In this document: piece by piece, positions 13,273 through 21,419 of the stretch
Position numbering within the stretch: position 1 is the stretch's first letter
Layout of the letters: every line of letters begins with the position of its first letter
NCBI GenBank assembly: GCA_016931365.1
Contig: JAFGEY010000387.1
Location: forward strand, 1-21,419
DNA length: 21,419 nt
Direction of reading: 5' to 3'
Source of the DNA: Anaerolineae bacterium
GTDB lineage: Bacteria > Chloroflexota > Anaerolineae > JAFGEY01
Position numbers and translations under genes: made by a program
Notes under the pieces: model-generated
Told to the model about the DNA's origin: nothing
The model's database searches: none
What the model saw: the letters and a program-made list of their open reading frames with translations, nothing else

Positions 13273-13301
13273 ATTATATAGTACACCTGTTCAGTTCAAA
13301 A
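13273..13301 (-). promoter_or_regulatory. promoter of the TSUP transporter gene
   Basis: On the minus strand the -10 is TATAAT (13278-13273). The -35 is weak: TTTTGA (13301-13296) at 17 bp, or TTGAAC (13299-13294) at 15 bp. The start is expected near 13266, inside the palindrome. Confidence 0.6.
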
Positions 13302-13330
13302 GTCAAGGTACGGGAGAGAGTGACACCGGA

Positions 13331-15694
13331 TCATTCAACAATAACCATCTGTTTGAGCGTCTGCCCGCCGCGCTCGCTAAACCAGGCATCCCCTTCGCGC
13401 AGCAAATCCCATTCGAGCATATAATGTCCAGGGCGGGGTGGCGCAATGATCCAGGCCTCGAACGCGGCGTCATTCCCCGGCTCAACGCGATGCGGCACGT
13501 TGGTGCGCATAGATTCCGACACCAAGAGTGCCCCTTCCTCCGTCCACCAACGGTACGACATGCGCACCGGCAGCCAGGGGCCGGCCTCCCAGCACTGCGA
13601 TCCGCTGTTGCGTAGATGAATCGACACCTGGTAAAGTTGCTTGACTTGCATCTGCGCCGGCGTGTTCGCTGAGAGATAGTCTACGCGGTACATGGTCTCG
13701 CCGTAACGGGCCAGTGCCTCCCGCACCTCGTCTATGTTTGCCCTTGGCGCGCCCCGGCGCAGCAGCAACGCGCCGCCGCGTTGGGCGATTACCCCATACT
13801 CCTCGCCATCCAGCCACAGATCGACCAGTTCGTAAAAGGTGTGAAAATCGAGTGGGCTTTTGTTCGCCGCCGCGTCCAGGTCGAGCGCCACGTATTCGGC
13901 CAGTTCGTCGTCCGACAACGCGCAGCGATAAAACAGTGCCGCGTCGCGCCGCTGCGACAGGTGCGGGTGGAGATCGCTCTGCGCGCACACCGAGGCGTCG
14001 GGCGGCACCAGGACAAGAATTGCACGCACATCATCATCGTACGTTGATTTTTGATAATAATTTTCAATGTGAAACGACTTGCCAGGCGGGTAAGGGCTGA
14101 ACAGAATTCCCACCAACAGCGTGTTGATCACGATGGTCAAGACCAGGTTGGTGCCCGCGCGATAGAGCCAGCGACGGTTTTGCTGGTGGGCCAGCCAGGC
14201 CAGCACTTCGCCCGCCGCGATCCACACAAAGGGGATCACCGGGGCCATATAGTGGGCGTGGATGGTGCTCTGCCACTCGGAACCGGCCAACAGGTTGATC
14301 GCCAGGATAGGCAGTGCAGGCAGCAGCGCGGGCAGGTGGAAAAGCGAGGTAAATCCGAGCGGCGCAAAGAGATCGAACAGCGTTTGCAGCTTTTCCCGGT
14401 CGGCCAGTTGAGCCAGCAACAGGCCGGGGTTGGCGAGCACATTGCGGGCCATGTCGAGCGGCGTGCTGCCCAACGCGCCAAATCGCCGCTCGATCAAATT
14501 ACCCGCACCCGGCCCGTAGGCGCTGCGCACGAGGGGCAAGACGAGGCCAAAATCGAGAGCCAGCCAGGCCAGAGCGATCAGGATCGTCGCCAGGCCGTGC
14601 GGCCACTGGCCGTGCTGCCAGCTCGATCGCTCGCCGCGCCAGGCCAGCATCACCAGTCCCAGGGCCAGCAGCACGAACGCGGCCTCGATGCGGCAGGCAA
14701 GAGCCAGTCCGATCCAGAGGTAATACGATCGCCAGCGTGCGGCGCGCATCGATCGCCAAGCGGCAATGAGACAAGACACCATCAACGCCGAGGGGTGGAA
14801 TTCGGCCATATTGACATAGTGCAGGGGCAGGTAGAGCAGGTACGCGGCGGCGATCAGCGCGCCCCACAGAGCGTTGCGGGTCTGGTCGCGCACCAGACCA
14901 TAGAGCGGGATCGCCCCGGCAGCGAGGCAGAGCGTTTGCACCACGAGCAGGATGCGCGGGTCGGCCCACAGCCAGTACAATGCGGATAAAGGAACAAAGA
15001 TCAGCTCCAATTTGGCGTCGAGCAGGCGGTTTTCATAGCGCGAGCCTTCGGCGGGGGAGCGATAGAGTGGCGTCCGTTCCAGGATGCGCCCGTTGATGGT
15101 GTTCCAGGCGGCCTGATCCATCGTGCCAGTGTCGAGGGCGTGGGTGCGAAACGAGATATGGTCGGCGAGGCTCAAAAAGCCAAAGACCAGGACATAAAGC
15201 AGAACCAGCACGCCGACCAGGATCGATGCGAGCCTGGGGCGGTTGATCCGGCAGAGCGACGTGTGGAGCACGCTGCCAAGGGGAATGGCGATCAACGCCG
15301 AGGTGATCGCGCCCAGGCCGTAGGCCCAGGCCGAACTGCCCGGCTGGATACCCAGCGGGTGGATCGAATAGCGGAGGAAAAAGGGTGTCGCCAGTAGCGA
15401 GAGTAGAAAAGGCGCTGACGCGCGCAACATGTGCTGTTCGGAATTGATGTTCGTGCGGATCGACACCCACCACAGGAGCAGGCTGACGCTTTCAAAGAGA
15501 AACAGCGTCCAGATCAGGCGCTGTTGAAAGAGAGTATAGATGGGTTTCTCTTGCCACCACAACACAATTTGGCCCTGATAGGTCCAATCCCACCACGCCA
15601 GAGCCAGGATAGCTCCAGCAAGAAGCGGACAGACCCAAAAGGGCCAGATGGGTGAACGATCGGCATTGCTCCCCACGTCCCGATCGGAAACCAT
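13331..15694 (-). CDS. DUF2079 multi-pass membrane protein with C-terminal Ig-like domain
   Basis: A 787-residue protein. Residues about 20-560 contain 10-12 hydrophobic segments and the DUF2079 pattern: an ALDTGTMDQAAWNTINGR loop, LELIFVPLSALYWLW, a LHYVNMAEFHPSAL segment, and HAHYMAPVIPF. DUF2079 proteins are related in layout to GT-C (lipid-linked sugar) glycosyltransferases, but no substrate is established. The extracytoplasmic C-terminus has a soluble region and, from about 670, a beta-rich domain (VSIHLRNSGSQCWE through APPRPGHYMLEWDLLREGDAWFSERGG) typical of Ig-like add-ons. The gene starts 6 bp after the small membrane protein gene, with no clear RBS, which suggests coupling. Confidence 0.85.
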   Translation of the reverse strand: MVSDRDVGSNADRSPIWPFWVCPLLAGAILALAWWDWTYQGQIVLWWQEKPIYTLFQQRLIWTLFLFESVSLLLWWVSIRTNINSEQHMLRASAPFLLSLLATPFFLRYSIHPLGIQPGSSAWAYGLGAITSALIAIPLGSVLHTSLCRINRPRLASILVGVLVLLYVLVFGFLSLADHISFRTHALDTGTMDQAAWNTINGRILERTPLYRSPAEGSRYENRLLDAKLELIFVPLSALYWLWADPRILLVVQTLCLAAGAIPLYGLVRDQTRNALWGALIAAAYLLYLPLHYVNMAEFHPSALMVSCLIAAWRSMRAARWRSYYLWIGLALACRIEAAFVLLALGLVMLAWRGERSSWQHGQWPHGLATILIALAWLALDFGLVLPLVRSAYGPGAGNLIERRFGALGSTPLDMARNVLANPGLLLAQLADREKLQTLFDLFAPLGFTSLFHLPALLPALPILAINLLAGSEWQSTIHAHYMAPVIPFVWIAAGEVLAWLAHQQNRRWLYRAGTNLVLTIVINTLLVGILFSPYPPGKSFHIENYYQKSTYDDDVRAILVLVPPDASVCAQSDLHPHLSQRRDAALFYRCALSDDELAEYVALDLDAAANKSPLDFHTFYELVDLWLDGEEYGVIAQRGGALLLRRGAPRANIDEVREALARYGETMYRVDYLSANTPAQMQVKQLYQVSIHLRNSGSQCWEAGPWLPVRMSYRWWTEEGALLVSESMRTNVPHRVEPGNDAAFEAWIIAPPRPGHYMLEWDLLREGDAWFSERGGQTLKQMVIVE

Positions 15695-15700
15695 TTTTGA

Positions 15701-16180
15701 TTACAACGGCGGGTTCGGCTTGGCCAGCAGACCAAAGGCTGTGGTGATGGCAAAGGCTATCAAGGCAGACATCCACAGCCGCCAACGCCAGGGGTTGTAG
15801 ACGCGGGCAATGCGCCTGTCCATCATTTTCCGCCGGCGCGCTTCAAACTTGTCCAGCGCCGGAGATTTGTCGTCTTTACTATTGATGCTGCTCGCCTTGT
15901 CTGTGGATGGACGGCGGCGTCCGTCGTCCTCATCGTCCTCCTGTGTGTCCTCTGCGGGCGCGATCAGCCCGCCAAACAAGAGCAGCGCCGACATCCAGAA
16001 ACACCAGTTGGAAAGGTGATAGAAAAAGTTGTCAAAATTGGACAGGTTGAACAGGCTAACGATGAGCAAGAGCAGCGTCGTCGCCAGAATGCCGGCGCCG
16101 GCAAATCCACCCGACCAGGCGAAAAAGATGCCTGTTTTTTGCCAAAAAGCTTGTTTTTTTTCTGTGTTTTCTTGATTCAT
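15701..16180 (-). CDS. hypothetical small membrane protein
   Basis: A 159-residue protein of unknown family. Two hydrophobic segments (about 18-45 and 57-74) are followed by a highly charged loop (about 76-130, DDEDDGRRR then RRRKMMDRR) and a third membrane segment (about 133-153). Its ATG overlaps the gltX stop codon (ATGA, 16177-16180), and its stop is 6 bp before the DUF2079 gene, so it is the middle gene of a tightly coupled trio. The layout suggests it works with the DUF2079 membrane protein rather than with gltX. Confidence 0.75.
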   Translation of the reverse strand: MNQENTEKKQAFWQKTGIFFAWSGGFAGAGILATTLLLLIVSLFNLSNFDNFFYHLSNWCFWMSALLLFGGLIAPAEDTQEDDEDDGRRRPSTDKASSINSKDDKSPALDKFEARRRKMMDRRIARVYNPWRWRLWMSALIAFAITTAFGLLAKPNPPL

Positions 16181-17661
16181 TGTGCTTCCAAAACCTCAAC
16201 TCCCATATCGATCCGCTCGAGTACCCGCTCGCGGCCCATGATGTCCATCGTTTCAAACAGCGGCGGCGATACCTGCCGTCCGGTGACGGCGCCGCGCAAA
16301 ATGCCAAAGACCGTGCCCGCCTTGACACCCAGCTCGTTGGCCAGATCGCGGAGCGGCTGTTCGAGCGCCTCGTTGGTGAACTCGGAGGCCCCGGCAACCA
16401 ACGCGCGCGCGCGTTTGAGCGCATTGGCCGACGCGGCAGCATTCATCTTTTTGCCGATCAGCAGTTCGGGCGAAGCAGGCTCATCCGGCTGAAAGATGAA
16501 ATTGGTTAGCGGAACGGCGTCGGCGAGGGTCTTGAGCCGTTCCTGGACGATCGGCGCGATTTTTCTGGCGACCTCAACAGAGACCTCGTAGCCGGCGGCG
16601 GAATAAAAAGGGCGCAACCGTTCGGCCAGATCGTCGACGTCGAGCTGGCGGATGTACATGCCGTTCAGCCACTCCAGCTTGGCATAGTCAAAGCTGGCCG
16701 GGGAGGCATTCAGCCGGTCGAGCGAGAATTTTTCAACAAATTCGTCTCGTGAAAATAACTCGGTGTGGTCGTCATAGCTCCAGCCCAGCCGGGCGATAAA
16801 ATTGACCAGTGCTTCGGGCAGGTATCCGGCAGTGCGAAAGTCTTTCACCAGCACCAGGTATTCCTGGCCGTCGTCACCGACCGTCTTGCGCTTGCTCATT
16901 TTACCCTTGCCGCCAGGATCTAAAAAGATCGGCAGGTGGGTGTAGGTAGGGATTTCCCAGCCAAAGGCATTGTAAAGGATGACGTGGATCGGGCAGGTGG
17001 AGAGCCATTCGTCGCCGCGCATAATGTGGCTGATTTCCATCAGGTGATCGTCAATCACGTTAGCCAGGTGGTAGGTGGGAAAACCATCCGATTTGAGCAG
17101 GATGATGTCTTCGAGCATCTCATTGTCGACAGTGATGGTGTCGCGCAAGACGTCGAAAAACGAGGTCGTTCCCTCGAGCGGGGCCTTGATCCGCACAACG
17201 TAAGGCTCGCCGGCAGCTTTTCGTTCGGCCACTTGGCCGGCTGTCAGGTTGCGGCAGTGCCGGTCATAGCCGGTGTGCTTGCTGTGGGCGGCGCGCTGCT
17301 GCTCGCGCACCTGTTCCAATCGCTCCGCCGTGCAGAAACATTTGTAGGCGTGTCCGGCATCGATCAATTGCCGGGCATATTCTTGATACAGGACTGTCCG
17401 TTCTGATTGATGGTATGGGCCGTAATCGCCGCCGACCTCCGGCCCTTCATCCCAGTGCAGGCCGAGCCAGCGCAGGTTGTCCATGATGTCCTGCTCGGTT
17501 TCCTCATAATAGCGGCTGCGGTCAGTGTCTTCGGTGCGCAGGATAAAGGTGCCGCCCTGGTTGCGGGCAAAGGCCCAGTTGTACAGCGCTGTACGCGCTC
17601 CGCCGATATGCAGATATCCTGTTGGGCTGGGCGCGAATCGCACACGCACAGGTTTGTCCAT
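16177..17661 (-). CDS. gltX: glutamyl-tRNA synthetase
   Basis: A 494-residue class I aminoacyl-tRNA synthetase that charges tRNA-Glu, and possibly tRNA-Gln if the organism uses the transamidation route. The HIGH-type motif is APSPTGYLHIGG (H18) and the second signature is KMSKR, after FLDPGGKG. The CFC...YDRHC Cys cluster in the middle fits the zinc-binding insertion of many GluRS. The C-terminal ~170 residues are the helical anticodon-binding domain. ATG 17661 is chosen because GGAGG lies 6 nt upstream; a longer in-frame extension to 17766 has no such support. The stop codon overlaps the next gene. Confidence 0.97.
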   Translation of the reverse strand: MDKPVRVRFAPSPTGYLHIGGARTALYNWAFARNQGGTFILRTEDTDRSRYYEETEQDIMDNLRWLGLHWDEGPEVGGDYGPYHQSERTVLYQEYARQLIDAGHAYKCFCTAERLEQVREQQRAAHSKHTGYDRHCRNLTAGQVAERKAAGEPYVVRIKAPLEGTTSFFDVLRDTITVDNEMLEDIILLKSDGFPTYHLANVIDDHLMEISHIMRGDEWLSTCPIHVILYNAFGWEIPTYTHLPIFLDPGGKGKMSKRKTVGDDGQEYLVLVKDFRTAGYLPEALVNFIARLGWSYDDHTELFSRDEFVEKFSLDRLNASPASFDYAKLEWLNGMYIRQLDVDDLAERLRPFYSAAGYEVSVEVARKIAPIVQERLKTLADAVPLTNFIFQPDEPASPELLIGKKMNAAASANALKRARALVAGASEFTNEALEQPLRDLANELGVKAGTVFGILRGAVTGRQVSPPLFETMDIMGRERVLERIDMGVEVLEAQ

Positions 17662-17688
17662 AGCGTTCCTCCAAAATTTGCTAGTCTC

Positions 17689-17716
17689 ATTGTATTTGTT
17701 TTGAGGCAAAAAGCAA
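17689..17716 (-). promoter_or_regulatory. candidate promoter of gltX
   Basis: On the minus strand, TTGCTT (17716-17711), a 16-bp spacer and TACAAT (17694-17689). The start would be near 17682, about 20 nt before ATG 17661. Confidence 0.5.
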
Positions 17717-17727
17717 GAACGGCTTTG

Positions 17728-17792
17728 GACAGGATAAACGGGAGTGACAGGATAAAAAATCGTCAAATCCTGAAAATCTTGTGAATCCTGTC
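17728..17792. repeat. GACAGGAT/ATCCTGTC repeat element between miaA and gltX
   Basis: GACAGGATAAA occurs twice (17728-17738 and 17746-17756), and ATCCTG occurs twice in inverted orientation (17767-17772 and 17785-17790, the latter continuing to ATCCTGTC at 17792). The outer arms pair over 8 bp and the inner arms over about 6. Runs of ATCCTGTnnATCCTG-type motifs are familiar as dispersed non-coding repeats in diverse bacterial genomes; that comparison is from memory. Confidence 0.6.
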
Positions 17793-17798
17793 GAACAA

Positions 17799-17825
17799 TG
17801 ATCAGGAATCAGCTATGCCTGATCA
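17799..17825 (-). terminator. possible hairpin after miaA
   Basis: TGATCAGG (17799-17806) and CCTGATCA (17818-17825) form an 8-bp stem with an 11-nt loop, 14 bp after the miaA stop. It is followed on the minus strand by TTGTTCG, a poor T-tract. A weak terminator is possible. Confidence 0.4.
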
Positions 17826-17838
17826 GTGACTAAATTTC

Positions 17839-18756
17839 CTAGATTTCAAGCCAGTGCAGGATTCCCTCGGTGGGTTGTTCGCGGTCGAACCAGTGGATGG
17901 ACGGATCGCCGGGGCGGAACCAGTTGTATTGATGGCGGATGAAGCGGCGCGTCTCTTTTTTGATCGACGCCACGCACTCATCAAGCGAGGTAGCGCCCTC
18001 AAAATAGCCTTTGAGTTGCAGGTAGCCCAGGCTCGACAGGGCGGGCAGCGTCCAGTCGTAGCCGCGATCGAGCAGGGAGCGTACCTCGTCGACCAGGCCG
18101 CGGGCGATCATCTGGTCGATCCGCGCGTCAATGCGCCGGTAAAGGGTTTCGCGTTCGGTTGTCAGGCCGATCTGAACGACGCGATAGGGCGGCGGCGACT
18201 TGCCGCGCTGCTCTGAAAAAGGCCACCCTGATTTCAGGCATACTTCCAGCGCGCGAACCACTCGGCGCACGTTGCGGGCATCGATCAGCGCTTGGGCCGC
18301 CGGGTCGAGGGCCAGCAGTTTTTTGTACAGTGACTCGTGTCCCTCGCGCTCCGCCTGGGCAAACAGCTCGTCGCGCAGCCTTTCGTCAGGAGGGATGCGG
18401 GGAATTTTCCACCCTTCGATCACCGCGCGCACATATTGCCCTGTCCCGCCGACCAGCAGTGGCGTTTGCCCGCGATCGAGCACCTCGTCGATGGCAGCGT
18501 AGGCCAGCGATTGATAGACGGCAAGCCCAAAGTCCTCGTCCGGGTCGATGATGTCGATCAGGTGGTGCCGGGCCTGGGTCTGCTCTTCAGCGGTCGGTTT
18601 GGCCGTGCCGATGTCCATATAGCGGTACACCTGGCGCGAGTCGGCAGAGACGATCTCGCCGCCAAGCTGCACCGCGATCGAGACGGCCAGTGCGGTCTTG
18701 CCCACGCCCGTCGGGCCGACCAGGGCGATCAACAGCGGATTGTTGGTTTGATCCAT
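17839..18756 (-). CDS. miaA: tRNA dimethylallyltransferase (i6A37 synthase)
   Basis: A 305-residue MiaA, which transfers the dimethylallyl group to N6 of A37 next to the anticodon of tRNAs reading UNN codons. Its P-loop is GPTGVGKTAL and the DSRQVYRYMDIGTAKP segment contacts substrate, followed by HHLIDIIDPDEDF, LVGGTGQYVRAVIEG, and RRVVRALEVCL. KKETRRFIRHQYNWFR near the end is the usual tRNA-contacting motif. ATG 18756 gives the normal family length; the frame runs back to a TTG at 18822 without a ribosome site. There is no strong Shine-Dalgarno for either. It precedes gltX by 177 bp, so tRNA modification and charging genes are neighbours. Confidence 0.96.
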   Translation of the reverse strand: MDQTNNPLLIALVGPTGVGKTALAVSIAVQLGGEIVSADSRQVYRYMDIGTAKPTAEEQTQARHHLIDIIDPDEDFGLAVYQSLAYAAIDEVLDRGQTPLLVGGTGQYVRAVIEGWKIPRIPPDERLRDELFAQAEREGHESLYKKLLALDPAAQALIDARNVRRVVRALEVCLKSGWPFSEQRGKSPPPYRVVQIGLTTERETLYRRIDARIDQMIARGLVDEVRSLLDRGYDWTLPALSSLGYLQLKGYFEGATSLDECVASIKKETRRFIRHQYNWFRPGDPSIHWFDREQPTEGILHWLEI

Positions 18757-18836
18757 GGGCTGCTCGGCGATCCGGTTATCTGCGGTGGATAATTTGCAAT
18801 ATGTTTGGGGCCGTATGTACAACTAACCAGGATGGT

Positions 18837-20768
18837 TTACGCATTGAGCACCTCACGTACTTTGGAGACCAGTGTGTTCAGCGAAAAGGGCTTGGGTAGA
18901 AACTCGATCTCGGCTGTCAGCAATCCATGCTGAACCACTGTGTCATTCGTATAGCCGGACATAAAGAGCACTTTTATCCGGGGGTAAAGCGCCTTTATTT
19001 GCTCGGCTAGCTGTCGGCCACTCATCTGAGGCATAACCACATCTGTCAACAGCAAGTCAATTTCCCTCTGCTGCTGCCTGGCGAGAGATAATGCCTCGCT
19101 GCCGGAACAAGTCTCCAGGATGGTGTAACCTTGGGCTTGTAGCGCATATCTTGTCAGGCTGCGCACCGGCTCGTCATCCTCGACCAGCAGGATGATTCCA
19201 GTGCCATAATGAGCGACCGGCTGAGTTTGAGGTGCAAGCAGAGAGGCGGCAGGGGACTGGACGGCGGGCAAATATGTCTTGAAGGTTGTCCCCAGGCCAG
19301 GCTCACTGTAGACCGTGATGTGCCCTCCGCTTTGTTTGACAATTCCAAAGACAGTGGCCAGGCCCAGGCCGGTGCCCTTGCCCATTTCTTTGGTGGTAAA
19401 GAACGGTTCAAAAATATGAGCTTTGACTTCTTCGCTCATACCAACTCCATTATCACTGATGGTCAGCAATATGTACTCGCCCGGTATAACTTCCAGGTGA
19501 TTTGCTGCGTAACTCTGATCCAGTGTTATGTTGACCGTTTCGACGGTCAGGTAGCCGCCGTGGGGCATAGCATCACGGGCGTTAACCGCCAAGTTCACGA
19601 TGACTTGCTCGAGTTGTATGGGGTCTGCCTTAACCAGTTCCAAATCCGAGGCGAGTTTTGTTTTGAGAATGATGTGTTCACCGAGGATACGCTGTAGCAT
19701 CTTGTCCATCTCTGCCACCACCACGTTCAGGTTCAATACTTGTGGCTCCATCACCTGTTTGCGCGAAAAGGCCATCAATTGGCCGATCAGCTTAGCCGCG
19801 CGCTGGCCCGCATACAAAATCATACCCAACGAGTCTTGGAGAGGATGGTCGGCAGCCAACTCGTACTGGGCCAACTCGGTAAAGCCATTGATCGCCGTGA
19901 GCAGGTTGTTAAAGTCATGCGCGACGCCAGCCGTTAATTGGCCGAGGGCTTGCATTTTTTGTGCCTGGTAGTATTGTTCTTCCAATTGCAGTTCGTGAGT
20001 CACGTCGCGCTTAACTGCCATATAGTTAACGATAGCGCTATTTTCGTCCTTCACCGGCGATATGGTAACTTCCTCGGTGTAGAGCGTACCATCTTTTTTC
20101 TTGTTGATAATGTGTCCAGACCACGCCTGTCCGGCGCAAATGGTTGACCACAGCTCCTGGTAGAAGGCAAGGTTTTGGCGACCGCTTTTGAGAATGCGCG
20201 GATTTTGACCTATCACTTCAGCGCAGCTATAGCCGGTGATGCGTTCAAAGGCCGGGTTGACATAGACAATATTACCCTCAATGTCGGTTACCACCACAGT
20301 CTCAGCCACCTGTTCGATGGCGGTAGTCAGACGTTCCATATCACGGGTGCGCTGACGCAATGCCTCCTCGGCCCGCTTGCGCTCCCGTCGATTCTCCGCT
20401 TCATGTAACGCCCGGATAATCGCCGGCGCGAGACGCAAAAGCTTTTGCTTAAGCACATAATCCGTCGCGCCTTCTGTCAGTCCCTCAATTGCCGCGTCTT
20501 CGCCCATCGTTCCCGAAACAAAGATAAATGGAACGTCAGGGCACAATTCTTGCGCCAGCCGCAACGCTGATATGCCGTCGAACATCGGGAGTTGATAATC
20601 GGCAAGGATGATATCGTATTCACCTCGACGCAATGCTTCGCCGTATTCATCACGAGTCTGGACGTGGGTTATCTGGCAAGTCAGGCCCGCTTCTTCGAGT
20701 CTGGCCTGAACGAGTTCTGCATCTGCCGGATCGTCCTCCAGGTGCAGAATATAGATCGACTGCTTCAT
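18837..20768 (-). CDS. hybrid histidine kinase: REC-PAS-HisKA-HATPase-REC
   Basis: A 643-residue soluble sensor with no membrane segment. The N-terminal receiver (1-120) has E11-D12-D13, D57 and K107. A short coiled linker leads to a PAS domain (about 145-260; [17 protein letters not shown]). HisKA follows, with phospho-His H284 in [10 protein letters not shown]. The ATPase domain has N-box [10 protein letters not shown] (N396), G1 DNGVG and G2 GTGLGL. The C-terminal receiver (about 525-643) has phosphoacceptor D576 in [13 protein letters not shown] and K626. Receivers at both ends fit a phosphorelay: input from an upstream kinase, output to a further His or response regulator. AAAGG lies 8 nt before ATG 20768. 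It sits 40 bp after the response-regulator gene, in the same direction. Confidence 0.94.
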   Translation of the reverse strand: MKQSIYILHLEDDPADAELVQARLEEAGLTCQITHVQTRDEYGEALRRGEYDIILADYQLPMFDGISALRLAQELCPDVPFIFVSGTMGEDAAIEGLTEGATDYVLKQKLLRLAPAIIRALHEAENRRERKRAEEALRQRTRDMERLTTAIEQVAETVVVTDIEGNIVYVNPAFERITGYSCAEVIGQNPRILKSGRQNLAFYQELWSTICAGQAWSGHIINKKKDGTLYTEEVTISPVKDENSAIVNYMAVKRDVTHELQLEEQYYQAQKMQALGQLTAGVAHDFNNLLTAINGFTELAQYELAADHPLQDSLGMILYAGQRAAKLIGQLMAFSRKQVMEPQVLNLNVVVAEMDKMLQRILGEHIILKTKLASDLELVKADPIQLEQVIVNLAVNARDAMPHGGYLTVETVNITLDQSYAANHLEVIPGEYILLTISDNGVGMSEEVKAHIFEPFFTTKEMGKGTGLGLATVFGIVKQSGGHITVYSEPGLGTTFKTYLPAVQSPAASLLAPQTQPVAHYGTGIILLVEDDEPVRSLTRYALQAQGYTILETCSGSEALSLARQQQREIDLLLTDVVMPQMSGRQLAEQIKALYPRIKVLFMSGYTNDTVVQHGLLTAEIEFLPKPFSLNTLVSKVREVLNA

Positions 20769-20808
20769 TGTTTATGCCTTTCTTGCGATCCTGACAAGTG
20801 CATGGGGA

Positions 20809-21261
20809 TCATTGTATCTTCACATTACCCGGTGGCGGTTCGTTGATCAGCGCCCAGAACACACCAATTTGCTTGATGGCTTGAACAAATTCGGCAAAGT
20901 GAACCGGTTTTACTACATAGGCGTTGACACCAAGTGTGTAACACTCTTCCAAATCTCGCGATTCGCGCGACGAGGTCAATATGACGACAGGAATGAGGCG
21001 CATTTGCTTATCCGCTTTGATTTGCCGCAAGACCTCAACGCCATCCAACCTGGGCATCTTGAGATCGAGCAGGATCACGACCGGATTTCCAGCAAGGCGC
21101 TGGCCGAATATCCCTCGGCGGTATAGATAATCCAGCGCCTCGACCCCGTCGCGGGCGACCACAATTTCGTTGGCCAGGTTATATTCGCCCAACGCGGTCA
21201 GGGTCAGCTCGATATCTTTCGGATCATCTTCGACCAAAAGAATGCGTTTGAGTGTTTCCAT
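20809..21261 (-). CDS. response regulator, Rcp1-like single receiver
   Basis: A 150-residue receiver domain with the insertions typical of the Rcp1 (phytochrome-partner) branch: ALDYLYRRGIF after strand 2, ADKQMRLIPVVILTSS, and the terminal YVVKPVHFAEFVQAIKQIGVFW. The acidic pocket is E11-D12-D13, the phosphoacceptor D66, the switch T96 and the Lys K118. AGGAGG lies 7 nt before ATG 21261. The upstream kinase gene ends 2 bp before this start, so kinase and regulator form a cognate pair, and the hybrid kinase follows. Confidence 0.93.
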   Translation of the reverse strand: METLKRILLVEDDPKDIELTLTALGEYNLANEIVVARDGVEALDYLYRRGIFGQRLAGNPVVILLDLKMPRLDGVEVLRQIKADKQMRLIPVVILTSSRESRDLEECYTLGVNAYVVKPVHFAEFVQAIKQIGVFWALINEPPPGNVKIQ

Positions 21262-21263
21262 AC

Positions 21264-21419
21264 CTACGCCTCCTGAATGGATTGGGGCAGCGAAAAGTAA
21301 AAGATGGCCCCCTGGTTGACTTGGCCTTCGGCCCAGGTGCGGCCGCCATGCCGACTGATAACCCGGCGAACAGTAGCCAGACCAATCCCGGTGCCTTCAA
21401 ATTCATCGGCCCGGTGTAA
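21264..21419 (-). CDS. sensor histidine kinase, C-terminal end (cut by the window)
   Basis: Only the last 51 codons are present; the gene continues beyond base 21419. The residues [20 protein letters not shown], then [19 protein letters not shown], are the G2 box and closing strands of a HATPase_c domain, of the kind found in phytochrome-like and PAS/GAF kinases that partner Rcp1-type regulators. The TAG (21266-21264) lies 2 bp before the response-regulator ATG. The sensor domains are not visible, so its stimulus is unknown. Confidence 0.93.
   Translation of the reverse strand, partial: LHRADEFEGTGIGLATVRRVISRHGGRTWAEGQVNQGAIFYFSLPQSIQEA

Noticed and set aside
14051..14989. 312-codon open frame on the + strand
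   Set aside because: Antisense to the DUF2079 gene, with Arg/Gln/His-rich composition typical of shadow frames.
17662..17766. N-terminal extension of gltX to base 17766
   Set aside because: The family start is MDKPVRVRFAPSPTG with a clear GGAGG 6 nt upstream; the extension has no ribosome site and no conservation in the family.
18757..18822. N-terminal extension of miaA to a TTG at 18822
   Set aside because: It would add 22 residues before the usual MiaA start, without a ribosome-binding site.

Overview
The window reads like a chromosomal stretch of a moderately GC-rich bacterium, most likely a Chloroflexota (Anaerolineae-type) organism. This is an inference from gene style: a DUF2079 membrane protein, a LysM lipoprotein with a long Thr/Pro linker, an MurR/RpiR regulator, an Rcp1-like response regulator beside hybrid kinases, and a recurrent extended -10 motif GTGGTATAAT. 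No 16S or other decisive marker is present. There are no phage genes, insertion sequences or CRISPR arrays. Both window ends cut through genes.

Left part (1-2442, + strand): the 3' end of a GH51 alpha-L-arabinofuranosidase, a large RNA-type hairpin, a flavin-binding split-barrel protein, a flavodoxin-like protein, and a tRNA-Lys(TTT) with a near-consensus promoter. A 16-bp hairpin separates this block from the minus-strand genes that follow.

Centre left (2527-9883, - strand): an RpiR-type regulator is coupled to an Hsp100/Clp ATPase whose first AAA domain is degenerate and which has no M-domain. A poorly supported small ORF follows. Next comes a LysM lipoprotein with its own promoter and terminator. 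Then comes a three-gene operon of a TPR/zinc-ribbon/membrane protein, a single-domain response regulator and a GNAT acetyltransferase.

Centre (10060-12441): hisD (+) is preceded by a promoter, a 32-codon leader ORF with six histidine codons and a strong intrinsic terminator, which is the layout of a histidine attenuator. A 22-bp perfect palindrome of repeat type lies between the attenuator and hisD. On the other strand are an unlisted 23-residue lysine-rich ORF with a good ribosome-binding site, and a ribbon-helix-helix regulator. The RHH promoter is followed by three CGTNAC repeats spaced exactly 10 bp apart.

Right part (12462-21419, - strand): a TSUP/TauE transporter with a 26-bp perfect palindrome at its promoter, a DUF2079 protein, a small membrane protein, gltX and miaA. 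The first three of the gltX-side genes (gltX, small membrane protein, DUF2079) are tightly packed. The window ends in a signalling cluster: the C-terminus of a histidine kinase, an Rcp1-like response regulator and a REC-PAS-HK-REC hybrid kinase.

The best candidates for something undescribed are the degenerate Hsp100 coupled to an RpiR regulator, the histidine leader-peptide attenuator, the lysine-rich microprotein, and the two operator arrays.
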